Shown: positions 17,418 to 29,199 of the stretch, one piece after another | Layout: each line of letters starts with the position of its first letter | Position numbering within the stretch: position 1 is the stretch's first letter | Source: Tubiluchus corallicola | Lineage: Eukaryota; Priapulida; Priapulimorpha; Priapulimorphida; Tubiluchidae | DNA: 64,000 bases | Direction of reading: 5' to 3' | Assembly: GCA_030141605.1 (NCBI GenBank) | Contig: JAQGDQ010002369.1 | Span: 556,001-620,000 of the forward strand | Notes under the pieces: model-generated | The model's database searches: none | What the model saw: the letters and a program-made list of their open reading frames with translations, nothing else | What the model was told of the DNA's origin: nothing | Position numbers and translations under genes: made by a program

Positions 17418-19229
17418 CTATTTTTTTCGCTTGCGGTCTGTCTCGTTGAGGACTTTCTTCCGGACACGGAGGAAGTTGGGAGTGATCTCCAGGAGTTCAT
17501 CGTCCTGAATGAAATCGATGGCTTGCTCCAAGTTCATGATTTTAGGGGGAGTGAGCATGATATGCTCATCCGTTCCCGAGGCACGAACATTGGTGAGTTG
17601 TTTGGCTTTGGTGATGTTGATGACAAGATCATTGTCACGCGCGTTCTCGCCGACGACCATTCCTTCGTAGACCTCATCGCCAGGTTTGACGAAGAGAATA
17701 CCTCTTTCCTGAAGGTTGAAGCAGGCAAATCCGCTTGTCGTTTCCTTGCAGTTGGAAACGAGGACGCCTTTTTTCCGTTTGGCCATTTCCCCTTTGTGGG
17801 GCTGAAAGGACTCAAAAACGGAGGTAAGAATACCGAGGCCGGATGTTCTGGTGATGAACTCATTTCGATATCCCATGAGGCCTCTTGTCGGCATGAAGAA
17901 ATCGATGAAAGTAATGCCCTGTTCATTCGTGTTCAAAGCGCGCATTTCTCCTTTTCTTCGGGAGAGATCTTCGATGATTGTTCCGGAGTACTGTTCAGGA
18001 ACTTCGACATGTACATGTTCAAAGGGCTCTTGGGTTTGACCTTCGACTTCTTTGAGAATGACCTGAGGAGTGGAAATGGCGCACTCGTAGCCCTCTCTTC
18101 GCATCGTCTCGAGGAGGACAGAGAGATGGAGTTCTCCACGACCGCATACTTTCATCGAATCATCTCTTCCCGGAATCTCTTCGATCTTCAAAGAGATGTT
18201 CGCTTTCTTTTCTCTAAGAAGACGGTCTCTGAGTTTGTTCATCGTTACGTGTTTGCCATCTTTTCCTGCAAAAGGAGAAGAATTGACCATCACTTCAATC
18301 GATACCGTGGGTTCTGCGATTTCAATAGGCGGGAGGATTTCGATGTGTTCAGGACAGCAAAGCGTATCGCCGATCATGATTTCAGGGACTCCTGAAAGAA
18401 TAATGATGTCTCCTGCAGCAGCATCTTCCTGTTCAATTTTTTCAAGTCCGAGATGCCCTTCGATTTTTTGTATTTTGTGATTGGTGTGCGAACCGTGCAG
18501 ATCGACGCGTGTAATGAGATCTCCTTTGGACACTTTTCCCTGAAGGATTCTTCCACAGGCACCTCTTCCGAGATAATCATCATAGGATACAGTTGCTACC
18601 TGCATAAGGAACGGCAGTTCTGCATTTCCTGTTGGCGGAGGAATCTCACGGAGGATCATTTCGTAAAGGGGGCCGAGGTCTTTTCTTTCATCGTCCACTT
18701 TATCAATCGCAAAACCAGTCAGTCCCGATGCGTAAATGTATGGGAAGTCGAGCTGTTCATCGTTGGCACCGAGTTCGACGAAAAGATCAAATGTTTGGTC
18801 GAGAACTCTATCTGGAGCTGCATGTGGCCTGTCGATTTTGTTGAGAACAACGAGCACTTTGAGGCCCATCTTAAGCGCACGGGAGAGAACGAAGCGTGTT
18901 TGTGGCATAGGACCTTCCTGTGCATCGACAAGAAGAAGGACTCCCTGCACCATACCCAGGACCCGCTCTACCTCTCCGGAAAAGTCGGCATGTCCGGGAG
19001 TGTCGATCACATGGATCTGATGGTCTTTGTAAGGGACGCAGGTATGTTTGGCGAAGATGGTGATTCCACGTTCTTTTTCCTGATCAAACCGGTCCATGAC
19101 CCGCTCAGGAATTTCTTGAGATTCTCTGAAAATATTCGATTGTTTGAGGAGTCCATCGAGCAGTGTTGTCTTGCCGTGGTCGATATGTGCGATGATTGCT
19201 AGATTGCGTATCTTTTCTGGTTCGATCAT
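17418..19229 (-). CDS. typA: translational GTPase BipA/TypA
   Basis: The 603-aa product is a ribosome-binding GTPase of the EF-G group that assists 50S assembly and stress translation. GTPase motifs: [12 protein letters not shown] (G1), [11 protein letters not shown] (G3), and [11 protein letters not shown] (G4). The C-terminus has the BipA signature [14 protein letters not shown]. Full length. Long open frames on the opposite strand (17226-18395 and 18453-19202) are shadows of this gene. Confidence 0.97.
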   Translation of the reverse strand: MIEPEKIRNLAIIAHIDHGKTTLLDGLLKQSNIFRESQEIPERVMDRFDQEKERGITIFAKHTCVPYKDHQIHVIDTPGHADFSGEVERVLGMVQGVLLLVDAQEGPMPQTRFVLSRALKMGLKVLVVLNKIDRPHAAPDRVLDQTFDLFVELGANDEQLDFPYIYASGLTGFAIDKVDDERKDLGPLYEMILREIPPPTGNAELPFLMQVATVSYDDYLGRGACGRILQGKVSKGDLITRVDLHGSHTNHKIQKIEGHLGLEKIEQEDAAAGDIIILSGVPEIMIGDTLCCPEHIEILPPIEIAEPTVSIEVMVNSSPFAGKDGKHVTMNKLRDRLLREKKANISLKIEEIPGRDDSMKVCGRGELHLSVLLETMRREGYECAISTPQVILKEVEGQTQEPFEHVHVEVPEQYSGTIIEDLSRRKGEMRALNTNEQGITFIDFFMPTRGLMGYRNEFITRTSGLGILTSVFESFQPHKGEMAKRKKGVLVSNCKETTSGFACFNLQERGILFVKPGDEVYEGMVVGENARDNDLVINITKAKQLTNVRASGTDEHIMLTPPKIMNLEQAIDFIQDDELLEITPNFLRVRKKVLNETDRKRKK

Positions 19230-19315
19230 GAAATAAAATTCCTTTTATTTCAGTATATTAGATGTCACTGAGAAAATCTAGAGGAACAAATATTTGAAAA
19301 AAAATTAAGGAGATC

Positions 19316-19341
19316 TGTGGGGCAGAAATTTCTGCCCCACG
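19316..19341 (-). terminator. terminator-like inverted repeat after the 97-aa gene
   Basis: GTGGGGCAG and CTGCCCCAC form a perfect 9-bp stem around AAATTT, just after the stop of the small minus-strand gene. On that strand a run of eight Ts follows about 12 bases later. Confidence 0.55.
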
Positions 19342-19347
19342 AACGAA

Positions 19348-19629
19348 TTAGAGTGATTCAGCATAACCGACGAAATACTCTCGATTTGGTCCTGGAGCAA
19401 ACTCTCCATTATGCTCGATAAGAGTGTTGATTTGAGTCAGGACAGCCTGAAACATAGGGTGAGCAGTCAAATAAGCTTTGTCTGCCGGGTTTTTTTCGAT
19501 TTCTTCCATGATTTTTTTAGCGTCTTTTAGCTGTGATACATTGAGATTTTTGCCTTCTTCAGCTTCTTGGATAAGGGGGCTCAGATCATTGCGCATGGTC
19601 TGAATATCGTTATTTGATGCATTAATCAT
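19348..19629 (-). CDS. small acidic helical protein, hypothetical
   Basis: About 93 aa, starting most likely at ATG 19629 (MINASNN), which has GGAG six bases upstream; an in-frame ATG at 19641 is possible. The sequence is soluble, acidic and predicted helical (LKDAKKIMEEIEKNP). No known family is recognised. It stands alone between typA and mgtE with its own terminator-like hairpin. Confidence 0.6.
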   Translation of the reverse strand: MINASNNDIQTMRNDLSPLIQEAEEGKNLNVSQLKDAKKIMEEIEKNPADKAYLTAHPMFQAVLTQINTLIEHNGEFAPGPNREYFVGYAESL

Positions 19630-19862
19630 AAAATTCTCCATAGTTCCATATCTTATATTTTCCCAAATTGGAATAAAGAATTGATAAATAACGACAGTGA
19701 GTTCTTCTATGATTTTGATATTGAGCTATTTAATCATCCATATTTTGATAGACAGCATCATTGCTGTAGCTTACAAGTAAGATAAGAGTGGTGAATCACT
19801 AAGGTTGAATTATATTCCTAGAAGGGAGTATTTTTTTCGCAATTTTCCCCCGGGGGTGAGTC

Positions 19863-21320
19863 ATGACCGAACCTACCGCAACTCAAGAAAATCCTGTTTT
19901 CGCCCCTACTCTTATGGAGTCAAAAACCAGCCGTCTTGATGATATCCTTCAAGAGAAGCTGGAAAAGGCCTTTCATAAGCAAACCTCGAAAGTTCGTCTT
20001 CACGATATTGCAAAGATTGCTTGCGAGCATTCTCCGATCGACCTTGCTTATGCTGCTTCCCACTTGCCGCAACAGGCGCGTATCGTTCTTTATGAAAATC
20101 TTCCCCACCGCGATGCCAAAATGAAATTTGTCATCAATACTGATAATGAGACCCGGCTTACTCTGTTTCGTCAGATCAAAGAAAGAGAGATGAAAAAGCT
20201 CTTTGAAAGGATGCCGACTGATGAAGCGGTCTGTGTATTGGAAGACATGTCTGAGCGACGCTTCCGACGTTTGATGGAACTTTTGGATTCAAAAAAATCC
20301 TCCCGCATTTTGGAGCTTAGAGAACATGACAGAAAGAGTGCGGGAAGACTGATGACCAGCGAGTTTTTCGCCTTCGATATGGATATGACTATCGGAGATG
20401 CATCCGAATATATTCGGGACAATCCTCGGGTGGACTTCACTCGGGGAATTTTTATTTTAAATCACGCGAAAGAACTGCAGGGTTATGTTCCTGCAAGAAA
20501 TATGATCATCAATCCGCCCCATCTGCCATTAAGGCAGGTGATGCGTCCCGTCCTTCATAAGGTGAGCCCGGAGTCCTGCCGTGAAGAAGTAGTCGATCTC
20601 GTTGAACGATATAAGATCTCTTCGTTGCCTGTAGTTGATATGGACAATTACCTCGCAGGTGTGATCACTTATGAAGATGTGGTCGAAGCGATGGAAGATC
20701 TGGCGGACGAGACGATCGGACGCATGGCCGGTACCGGAGAAAAGATGGACTCTCAGGAACCGATTTTCAAAAGGTTCCTGGCACGTTCTCCCTGGCTTGT
20801 CGTCACATTGCTCGCCGGTCTTGTAAACGTTGGCGTCATGTCTTCTTTTCAGAAGCATGTAGGTGGTATTCTGACGTTCGTCCTATTCTTTGTGCCGTTG
20901 ATTACAGGAATGAGCGGCAACATCGGTATTCAGTGCAGTACGATTCTGGTACGCGGTATGGCGATCGGCGCCCTTTCTTCGGGTATGAGAAGGGATGCGA
21001 TCAAACGGGAGCTGTTAACAGGCCTCTTCATCGGCGCCTTTTTCGGCGTTGCCTGCGGGACCATTGTGTATTCATTGGACGCCTTGTTTGATTCCGTGGG
21101 AACTGTATCGCCTGTAGCTATTTCTGTGATCGTCGGCTCGGGTCTCATTGGAGCCTGCGCTACTGGTACTTTATTAGGTGTTTTCTCACCTCTTTTCTTC
21201 CAGAGGATCGGTGTAGATCCAGCCATCTCTGCCGGACCTATGGTCACAGCATTTAATGACTTCCTATCCATGCTGATCTATTTCATCATTGCCTGGGGCC
21301 TTAAAAGCCTTTTCTTTTGA
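19863..21320 (+). CDS. mgtE: magnesium transporter MgtE
   Basis: The 485-aa product is an inner-membrane Mg2+ channel gated by cytoplasmic Mg2+. Domains in order: helical N domain (~30-150), two CBS domains (~155-290, including SSLPVVDMDNYLAGVITYED), a connecting helix, then five membrane segments (~310-485). The conserved pore region reads VPLITGMSGNIGIQCSTI. Length is normal. GGGGGTGAG precedes ATG 19863. In C. trachomatis mgtE lies near gyrA/B, so this placement fits. Confidence 0.96.
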   Translation: MTEPTATQENPVFAPTLMESKTSRLDDILQEKLEKAFHKQTSKVRLHDIAKIACEHSPIDLAYAASHLPQQARIVLYENLPHRDAKMKFVINTDNETRLTLFRQIKEREMKKLFERMPTDEAVCVLEDMSERRFRRLMELLDSKKSSRILELREHDRKSAGRLMTSEFFAFDMDMTIGDASEYIRDNPRVDFTRGIFILNHAKELQGYVPARNMIINPPHLPLRQVMRPVLHKVSPESCREEVVDLVERYKISSLPVVDMDNYLAGVITYEDVVEAMEDLADETIGRMAGTGEKMDSQEPIFKRFLARSPWLVVTLLAGLVNVGVMSSFQKHVGGILTFVLFFVPLITGMSGNIGIQCSTILVRGMAIGALSSGMRRDAIKRELLTGLFIGAFFGVACGTIVYSLDALFDSVGTVSPVAISVIVGSGLIGACATGTLLGVFSPLFFQRIGVDPAISAGPMVTAFNDFLSMLIYFIIAWGLKSLFF

Positions 21321-21368
21321 TCTAAGTATCTTTTTTATATAATAGTTATTGTTAAACAACAAATTATC

Positions 21369-21422
21369 TTGAAGATGAATTTTTATTATGATATAATATT
21401 TCCCTTAATTATTTATTAAGGG
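21369..21422 (+). promoter_or_regulatory. promoter and leader hairpin overlapping the ribosome binding site
   Basis: TTGAAG (21369-21374), a 17-base spacer and TATAAT (21392-21397, within TGATATAAT) make a good sigma-70-type promoter. Just downstream CCCTTAAT and ATTAAGGG (21402-21422) form an 8-bp hairpin whose right arm runs into the GGGAG ribosome binding site of the next gene. This could hide the site. A related CCCTTAATTA leader follows the TATAAT of the F-box-like gene at 2.24 kb. Confidence 0.5.
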
Positions 21423-21430
21423 AGAAAAAA

Positions 21431-22240
21431 ATGAGAGTACAATCACTAACACAATTAGCTATTGATACAACGATTCAATCTGACCCGAATAGAGTATTCA
21501 CTGATCAGCAGAACACACGAGGTTTTGAAGATCTAGTCCGAATGGGTCATGTAGGGGGAGATTCCAAAGCATCCTTCATTGCCAACTTTTCGAAAGTCAT
21601 TGAAAGGAATAATGAAATGCTGATGCGTATCTTCATGACACACCCCTATTTTGAGCAACTGAGTAGAAAGGAATTAGAAAAGATGTTTCTGATGGTTTGC
21701 TCTTCTGGACAAGAACATTCCATTCAAGCGTTTCTTCAAAACCCCAGGAATTTCAAAGTTGTAAAAAAATATTTTCCCACAGCTTTTGAAAGGGTAGCGG
21801 CTATGGGTGTTTTGGCAGGAGTAAAAGAATTGATGGCCCACCCGGAATTTTCAAAACTTTCAATAGAAGAATTTTGCTGGGCTCTTAACTCTGCTTGTTG
21901 CTTTGGAAAGGTGGAAGTAGTGAAAGAGCTGTTAGTTCATCCAGTATGTTCTGAGATAACCCATGATCGCTTAAGTAGGGCTTTTACTCACGCTTATGAA
22001 GGCGGACATCTTGAGGTCGTAAAAACATTAATAAATCATCCGAAATTCTCTGAAGTTCATGATACGAATCTAAAAAGAGCTATAAGATTTGTTGAAATAT
22101 GCAACGATAAAGAACTTCTTGACCTTCTGCTCTCTTATCCGAGATTTTCTGTTGCCTATGCGATGATTTTTCAGACGAGGAAAAAGAGAACTTTGCCCAG
22201 ATGGCTGTTCCAATCGCAGAGAGAAGGCATATTGCAATGA
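21431..22240 (+). CDS. ankyrin-like repeat protein, candidate effector
   Basis: The 269-aa product has four degenerate 35-40-residue repeats, each ending in a hydrophobic helix and a short His-Pro turn: LMRIFMTHPYF, VKELMAHPEFSKL, VKELLVHPVCSEI, VKTLINHPKFSEV. Between them are ankyrin-type SACCFGKVEVVKELL and HAYEGGHLEVVKTLI. No signal peptide. Such repeats bind proteins; the target is unknown. GGGAG precedes the ATG. The stop overlaps the start of a small membrane protein by ATGA, so the two are coupled, or were once one protein. Confidence 0.65.
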   Translation: MRVQSLTQLAIDTTIQSDPNRVFTDQQNTRGFEDLVRMGHVGGDSKASFIANFSKVIERNNEMLMRIFMTHPYFEQLSRKELEKMFLMVCSSGQEHSIQAFLQNPRNFKVVKKYFPTAFERVAAMGVLAGVKELMAHPEFSKLSIEEFCWALNSACCFGKVEVVKELLVHPVCSEITHDRLSRAFTHAYEGGHLEVVKTLINHPKFSEVHDTNLKRAIRFVEICNDKELLDLLLSYPRFSVAYAMIFQTRKKRTLPRWLFQSQREGILQ

Positions 22241-22374
22241 AAAGGCGTATAGCTGAAGACGAAAAGCGTATAGTTATGTCTTTTCGTATAGCTATATCTT
22301 TTATAGTAGCAGTGATGGGATGTGTGCTCTTTGCATATTTTGCGAATCAGATTCAAAGAGAGAGTCCGAATTGA
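22237..22374 (+). CDS. small membrane protein coupled to the repeat protein, or its displaced tail
   Basis: Forty-five codons start at ATG 22237, overlapping the previous stop. A charged N-terminus (MKRRIAEDEKR) is followed by one membrane helix, ISFIVAVMGCVLFAYFA, and a short polar end. In other products of this window the same element forms the C-terminus of the effector-like protein itself, so this may be a tail separated by a frameshift near 22200. It has no ribosome binding site of its own other than coupling. Confidence 0.45.
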   Translation: MKRRIAEDEKRIVMSFRIAISFIVAVMGCVLFAYFANQIQRESPN

Positions 22375-22504
22375 AGACTCTTTTTTGTGTGAAAAATAAA
22401 TTTCAATCTTGCCGTTCTAGGAGTTCTAATAAATATATATCTTGCTTGATCTTTTGAACAATTTCATCTATAGTTTCCATTTCGGGCGTAACTGATGGAG
22501 TACC

Positions 22505-22831
22505 TTGAAAAGGACACCTAAAAACTACGATGGAATCGATTCACCTGACATACAGATCAAAAATGTCCTACCTAATTTGTTGAAGAATATCTCTAAACGA
22601 TGGGAGCCTGATTCAAAGGTAGTCTTTCAAGGTTGGTATCAGGTGATTGGAAAAGAGCTTGCGTCCTATACAAAACCTGTGCATTTTGAGGATGGCGTTT
22701 TGACTATAAAAGTGAAAAGTTCCACACTCTATAGTTTGCTCCATCAACGAGAAAAGCCAAGGCTTTTGAAAGAGTTATCTGAACATCTCCCCAAGGCTAA
22801 AGTTCGGGATCTTGTCTTTCGGATCAGCTAG
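22505..22831 (+). CDS. DUF721/DciA-like protein
   Basis: The 108-aa product starts at TTG 22505 with GGAG at good distance. The C-terminal half, VFQGWYQVIGKELASYTKPVH followed at a distance by LTIKVKSSTLYSLL, is the DUF721 (KH-like) domain shared with DciA, a helicase-loading factor in many bacteria. It precedes gyrB by 27 bp, as in Chlamydia, where the equivalent is CT191 by my recollection. A role in replication start is plausible from family and position. Confidence 0.8.
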   Translation: MKRTPKNYDGIDSPDIQIKNVLPNLLKNISKRWEPDSKVVFQGWYQVIGKELASYTKPVHFEDGVLTIKVKSSTLYSLLHQREKPRLLKELSEHLPKAKVRDLVFRIS

Positions 22832-25342
<2,511 letters not shown>

Positions 25343-25358
25343 AGGAGATAGTAGATAA

Positions 25359-27809
25359 ATGTCATACACTGAAAATGAAGTGATTCTTCCTCGGAATGTC
25401 GAAGAGGAAATGAAAGAGAGCTACTTGCGCTACTCGATGTCGGTCATCATCTCCCGAGCTCTGCCTGATGTGAGAGACGGACTTAAGCCGTCGCAGCGAC
25501 GCATCCTTTTTGCCATGCGACAACTCAACCTCTCTCCCGGCGCCAAACACCGTAAATGTGCGAAAATCTCTGGGGATACTTCCGGGGACTACCACCCTCA
25601 TGGTGAAACAGTCATTTATCCTACTCTGGTCCGGATGGCCCAAGACTGGATGATGCGTTATACCCTGATCAATGGACAGGGTAACTTCGGATCGATCGAT
25701 GGAGATCCTCCTGCCGCGATGCGTTATACGGAAGCAAAACTGACGCATGCTGCCATGGCCTTAATGGAAGACCTCGACAAAGAGACAGTCGATCTAGTGC
25801 CTAACTATGATGAGACGAAAACAGAACCGGTTGTTTTTCCTGCTAAATTCCCAAATCTTCTTTGTAACGGTTCTTCTGGAATTGCCGTCGGAATGGCGAC
25901 AAATATTCCTCCCCATAATTTAAACGAATTGATCCAGGCGACTCTTTTGATTTTGAAAGATCCTATCGTTTCGGTCGATAATATTATGGAAGTCATGCCT
26001 GCTCCTGATTTTCCGACTGGCGGCGTGATTTGCGGATACAGAGGGATCAAGGAAGCCTTCCATACAGGACGGGGCAAGCTACTTCTTCGCGCTGTTACCC
26101 GCACAGAAGAAGATGCTAAAGGAAAACAAACGATCATCGTTGATGAAATCCCTTACAACGTGAACAAGGCGAAGCTGATCGAATCGATCGCGAATCTGGT
26201 TCATGAAAAGACGATTACAGGTATTTCTGACATTCGAGATGATTCCGATAAAGATGGACTTCGCATTGTCATTGAATTGAAACGTGGCGAAATGCCTGAG
26301 GTCGTTCTCAACCAGCTTTATAAATACAGTGATTTCCAGGTGACTTTCGGATGCAATATGCTTGCGCTTGATCGAGGTCTTCCTCGCGTGATGAACGTCA
26401 AGCAGATGATTGCAGCCTGGATCGAGCACCGTATCGATGTCATTCGAAGAAGAACACGATTTGAGCTGAATAAGGCTGAGGCCCGCGCCCACGTATTGGA
26501 AGGATATCTCAAAGCTCTCGATCATCTTGATGAAGTGATCAAACTCATTCGAAATAGCAGCACCAAGGATATCGCAAGAAAGGAATTGATGCTTTCTTAT
26601 GATATGACCGAGCGGCAGGCGAATGCAGTATTAGAGCTTCGCCTCTATCATTTGACAGGACTTGAAAGAGAGAAGATCGAAAATGAATATCAAGAGCTCT
26701 TGAAAAAGATCGCCCACTTAAAAGCGATTTTGGCCAGTGAAGAAATGGTCAAGGACATCATTCGTGAAGAGCTTGAATCTTCAGAAAAACATCATAAATC
26801 TCCACGTAAGACGAAGATCATTGCTGCAGAAGGCGAGTTCCAGATGGAAGATTTAATCGCCGATGAGCAAGTCGTTCTTACCATTTCCAACGATGATTAC
26901 ATCAAACGTATGCCGATCACCCAATTCCGCGAGCAGCGAAGAGGGGGTCACGGCATCATCGGAATGGACATGAAAAAAGAAAGCGACATGCTCAAATCGA
27001 TTTATGTCGCCTCTACACATGACCATCTCCTGATCTTCACAAACTTTGGACGTTGTTATTGGCTCAAAGCTTGGCAGATCCCTGAAACAGGCCGAAGATC
27101 AAAAGGAAGACCATTGGTTAATCTTCTTGAAGATCTGCAGAAAGGGGAGAACATCGCTACGATCCTGAAAGTCAAAAACTTTGAAGACAAAGCATGTATC
27201 CTTTTGACAACACACAAAGGGGTTGTGAAGAAAACAGAACTCTCTGCTTACAGCAACCCAAGAAGAAAAGGTGTGTATGCGATCAACATCGATGATGGAG
27301 ACCGCGTAATGTCTGCAAGATTGGTCAGAGAAGGTCAGCAAATCATGATCTTTACCCGAAATGGTATGGCCGTCCGGTTTGAAGAATCGCTTGCACGCGC
27401 GATTGGAAGGGTAGCCCGCGGTGTAAAAGGGGTCACGCTTCGTGATGAAAACGACCATGTCGTTTCCTGCGTCGTTGTCAACGGAGATGAATCGATCCTC
27501 ATCGTTAGTGAAAATGGCTATGGAAAACGCTCTAAAGTCGATCACTTCAGACAGACCAATCGTGGAGGAGTAGGAGTTCGCTCCATCATCACTTCCAAAC
27601 GAAATGGTTATGTAGTAGGCGCGATCTCAGTTGCTGATGAAGACAGCGTATTCCTGATGTCTTCTTCCGGTCAGGCGATCCGCATCAACATGAAAGATGT
27701 GCGTGTGATGGGAAGATCGACCCAAGGTGTCAGATTATCTCATCTGCGTCCTGAAGATCACCTTGTCGGAATCCAAAAGATCGAAGCGATCAAAGAAGAT
27801 GAGGAGTAG
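25359..27809 (+). CDS. gyrA: DNA gyrase subunit A
   Basis: The 816-aa product is the cleavage-rejoining subunit. It has ALPDVRDGLKPSQRRILF, the active-site Tyr in AAMRYTEAK, and the GyrA-box EQRRGGHG, which separates it from ParC. The beta-pinwheel C-terminal domain is complete. AGGAGAT precedes the ATG. The stop TAG shares a base with the GTG start of tmk, so the two are coupled. Confidence 0.97.
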   Translation: MSYTENEVILPRNVEEEMKESYLRYSMSVIISRALPDVRDGLKPSQRRILFAMRQLNLSPGAKHRKCAKISGDTSGDYHPHGETVIYPTLVRMAQDWMMRYTLINGQGNFGSIDGDPPAAMRYTEAKLTHAAMALMEDLDKETVDLVPNYDETKTEPVVFPAKFPNLLCNGSSGIAVGMATNIPPHNLNELIQATLLILKDPIVSVDNIMEVMPAPDFPTGGVICGYRGIKEAFHTGRGKLLLRAVTRTEEDAKGKQTIIVDEIPYNVNKAKLIESIANLVHEKTITGISDIRDDSDKDGLRIVIELKRGEMPEVVLNQLYKYSDFQVTFGCNMLALDRGLPRVMNVKQMIAAWIEHRIDVIRRRTRFELNKAEARAHVLEGYLKALDHLDEVIKLIRNSSTKDIARKELMLSYDMTERQANAVLELRLYHLTGLEREKIENEYQELLKKIAHLKAILASEEMVKDIIREELESSEKHHKSPRKTKIIAAEGEFQMEDLIADEQVVLTISNDDYIKRMPITQFREQRRGGHGIIGMDMKKESDMLKSIYVASTHDHLLIFTNFGRCYWLKAWQIPETGRRSKGRPLVNLLEDLQKGENIATILKVKNFEDKACILLTTHKGVVKKTELSAYSNPRRKGVYAINIDDGDRVMSARLVREGQQIMIFTRNGMAVRFEESLARAIGRVARGVKGVTLRDENDHVVSCVVVNGDESILIVSENGYGKRSKVDHFRQTNRGGVGVRSIITSKRNGYVVGAISVADEDSVFLMSSSGQAIRINMKDVRVMGRSTQGVRLSHLRPEDHLVGIQKIEAIKEDEE

Positions 27810-28444
27810 TGGATCAGGGATTGTTCATCACTTTCGAAGGTGGAGAAGGAGCAGGCAAGACCACTTTAATCGATGAAGTGAGTAAAGCTTTAGCCTCCCG
27901 TGGCCTCGAAGTTCTCAAAACACGAGAACCAGGAGGTACGAAACTAGGTGAGCATATCCGCAATCTTGTTCTTCAGCACAGCGGGGATTATAAACCATCC
28001 CCTTTGACAGAACTCGCTCTGTTTTTAACGTCCCGAGCACAACAAGTTGAAGAGATCATTTTGCCTTCTTTGAAAGAAGGCAAAGTAGTCCTATGTGATC
28101 GGTATAATGATTCTACTTATGCCTATCAGGGAATTGCCAGGGGATTAGGCCTTGAACAGGTAAGACAATTCTGTTCTTTTATCTGCCAGGGAGTGGAGCC
28201 CCATCTTACCCTTTATCTCGATCTCGATCCGGCAATTGGTTTAAAAAGAGCGAAATCTCAGAGCGAATATGACCGCATCGAATCAGAGAAGGTCTCCTTT
28301 CATCAAACAGTACGCAATGCATTTCACCAATTGGCAGAAGAAGAGCCTTATCGACTCTATATATTGAATGCTGAAAAGCCCCCCAAGGCAGTATTCAAAG
28401 AAGCGATGGAAAAGATAGAACCTCTTCTTGAGACAGTAGGATGA
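27809..28444 (+). CDS. tmk: thymidylate kinase
   Basis: Tmk phosphorylates dTMP to dTDP. The 211-aa product has P-loop FEGGEGAGKTT, DRYNDSTYAYQGIARG, and a lid region after DLDPAIGLKRAKSQ. It starts at GTG 27809, directly on the gyrA stop. In C. trachomatis tmk is followed by holB; here about 4 kb of accessory sequence separates them. Confidence 0.96.
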   Translation: MDQGLFITFEGGEGAGKTTLIDEVSKALASRGLEVLKTREPGGTKLGEHIRNLVLQHSGDYKPSPLTELALFLTSRAQQVEEIILPSLKEGKVVLCDRYNDSTYAYQGIARGLGLEQVRQFCSFICQGVEPHLTLYLDLDPAIGLKRAKSQSEYDRIESEKVSFHQTVRNAFHQLAEEEPYRLYILNAEKPPKAVFKEAMEKIEPLLETVG

Positions 28445-29073
28445 TAAAGAAGAATATCTACGATATCAGTCCTGAAATTTCTGAGCATCTTAGTGTTTAT
28501 CCGGGCGATACTCCTTTCTATCTCGAGACCAAAACTGAGGAAATCGCCGATCAAGCCACCTGCTCTATCTCTTCTATGACAACGACTGTGCACATAGGCG
28601 CACATGCCGATGCGCCCAAACATTTCCTACTGAATGGAAAATCGATCGATCAAGTAGATCTCGAACCTTATTTGGGCCCCTGCCAGGTAATGCGCTTCGA
28701 CTTTCCTGTCGGATATGCCATACAGCCAAAAGATCTAGGTGAGATTGAAGCACCCAGGATCCTCTTTTCTACGAACAGTTTTAATCCCGCACGATTCACC
28801 AAAGATTATAATGGTTTATCTGCCGACCTTATCGATTCTCTTTATCGGAAGGGAATCAACCTCGTCGGGATCGATACTCCAAGTCTCGATCCCTATTCCT
28901 CTAAAAGGGCTCTATCCAGCTCATAAGACGGCCTGTGGCTATGATATGGGCGTCCTGGAAGGGTTGCTTCTGGGACCCATGTTCCGGTCGGGATTTATGA
29001 GCTTATAGCCCTCCCTCTCAAAATCTCAGGGTCTGACGGAAGTCCTGTTAGGGCCATTCTAAGAGAGTTTTAG
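28441..29073 (+). pseudogene. KynB-type cyclase gene with two frameshifts
   Basis: The frame opens with an ATGA overlap on the tmk stop and encodes a recognisable metal-dependent cyclase/arylformamidase: DISPEISEHLSVYPGDTP, the metal motif HIGAHADAPKH, and LVGIDTPSLDPYSS. It then reaches a stop at 28926. The conserved continuation (PAHKTACGYDMGVLEGL) is in the next frame, and the terminal part (PVGIYELIALPLKISGSDGS) in a third, ending at TAG 29071. Indels lie near 28900-28920 and 28960-28980. The family hydrolyses N-formylkynurenine or related substrates. As it stands the product would lack the C-terminal third. Nothing is seen between this gene and 29199 apart from a weak AT-rich promoter region. 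Confidence 0.75.
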
Positions 29074-29199
29074 CACTAATAATCAACTACTTAGCTCTTT
29101 CCCTCTAAAATAACGCCTTGATGTAAATGTTAAGGAATTGTTAAGATTGTAGTTAAGGGCTGATATAGTTAAATAAAATGAGATAACTAGGGGGTAAGG

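Noticed and set aside
17226-19202. Long plus-strand frames opposite typA (389 and 249 codons)
   Set aside because: They lie fully antisense to an intact, recognised typA, show no family motifs, and have the composition expected of a shadow frame.
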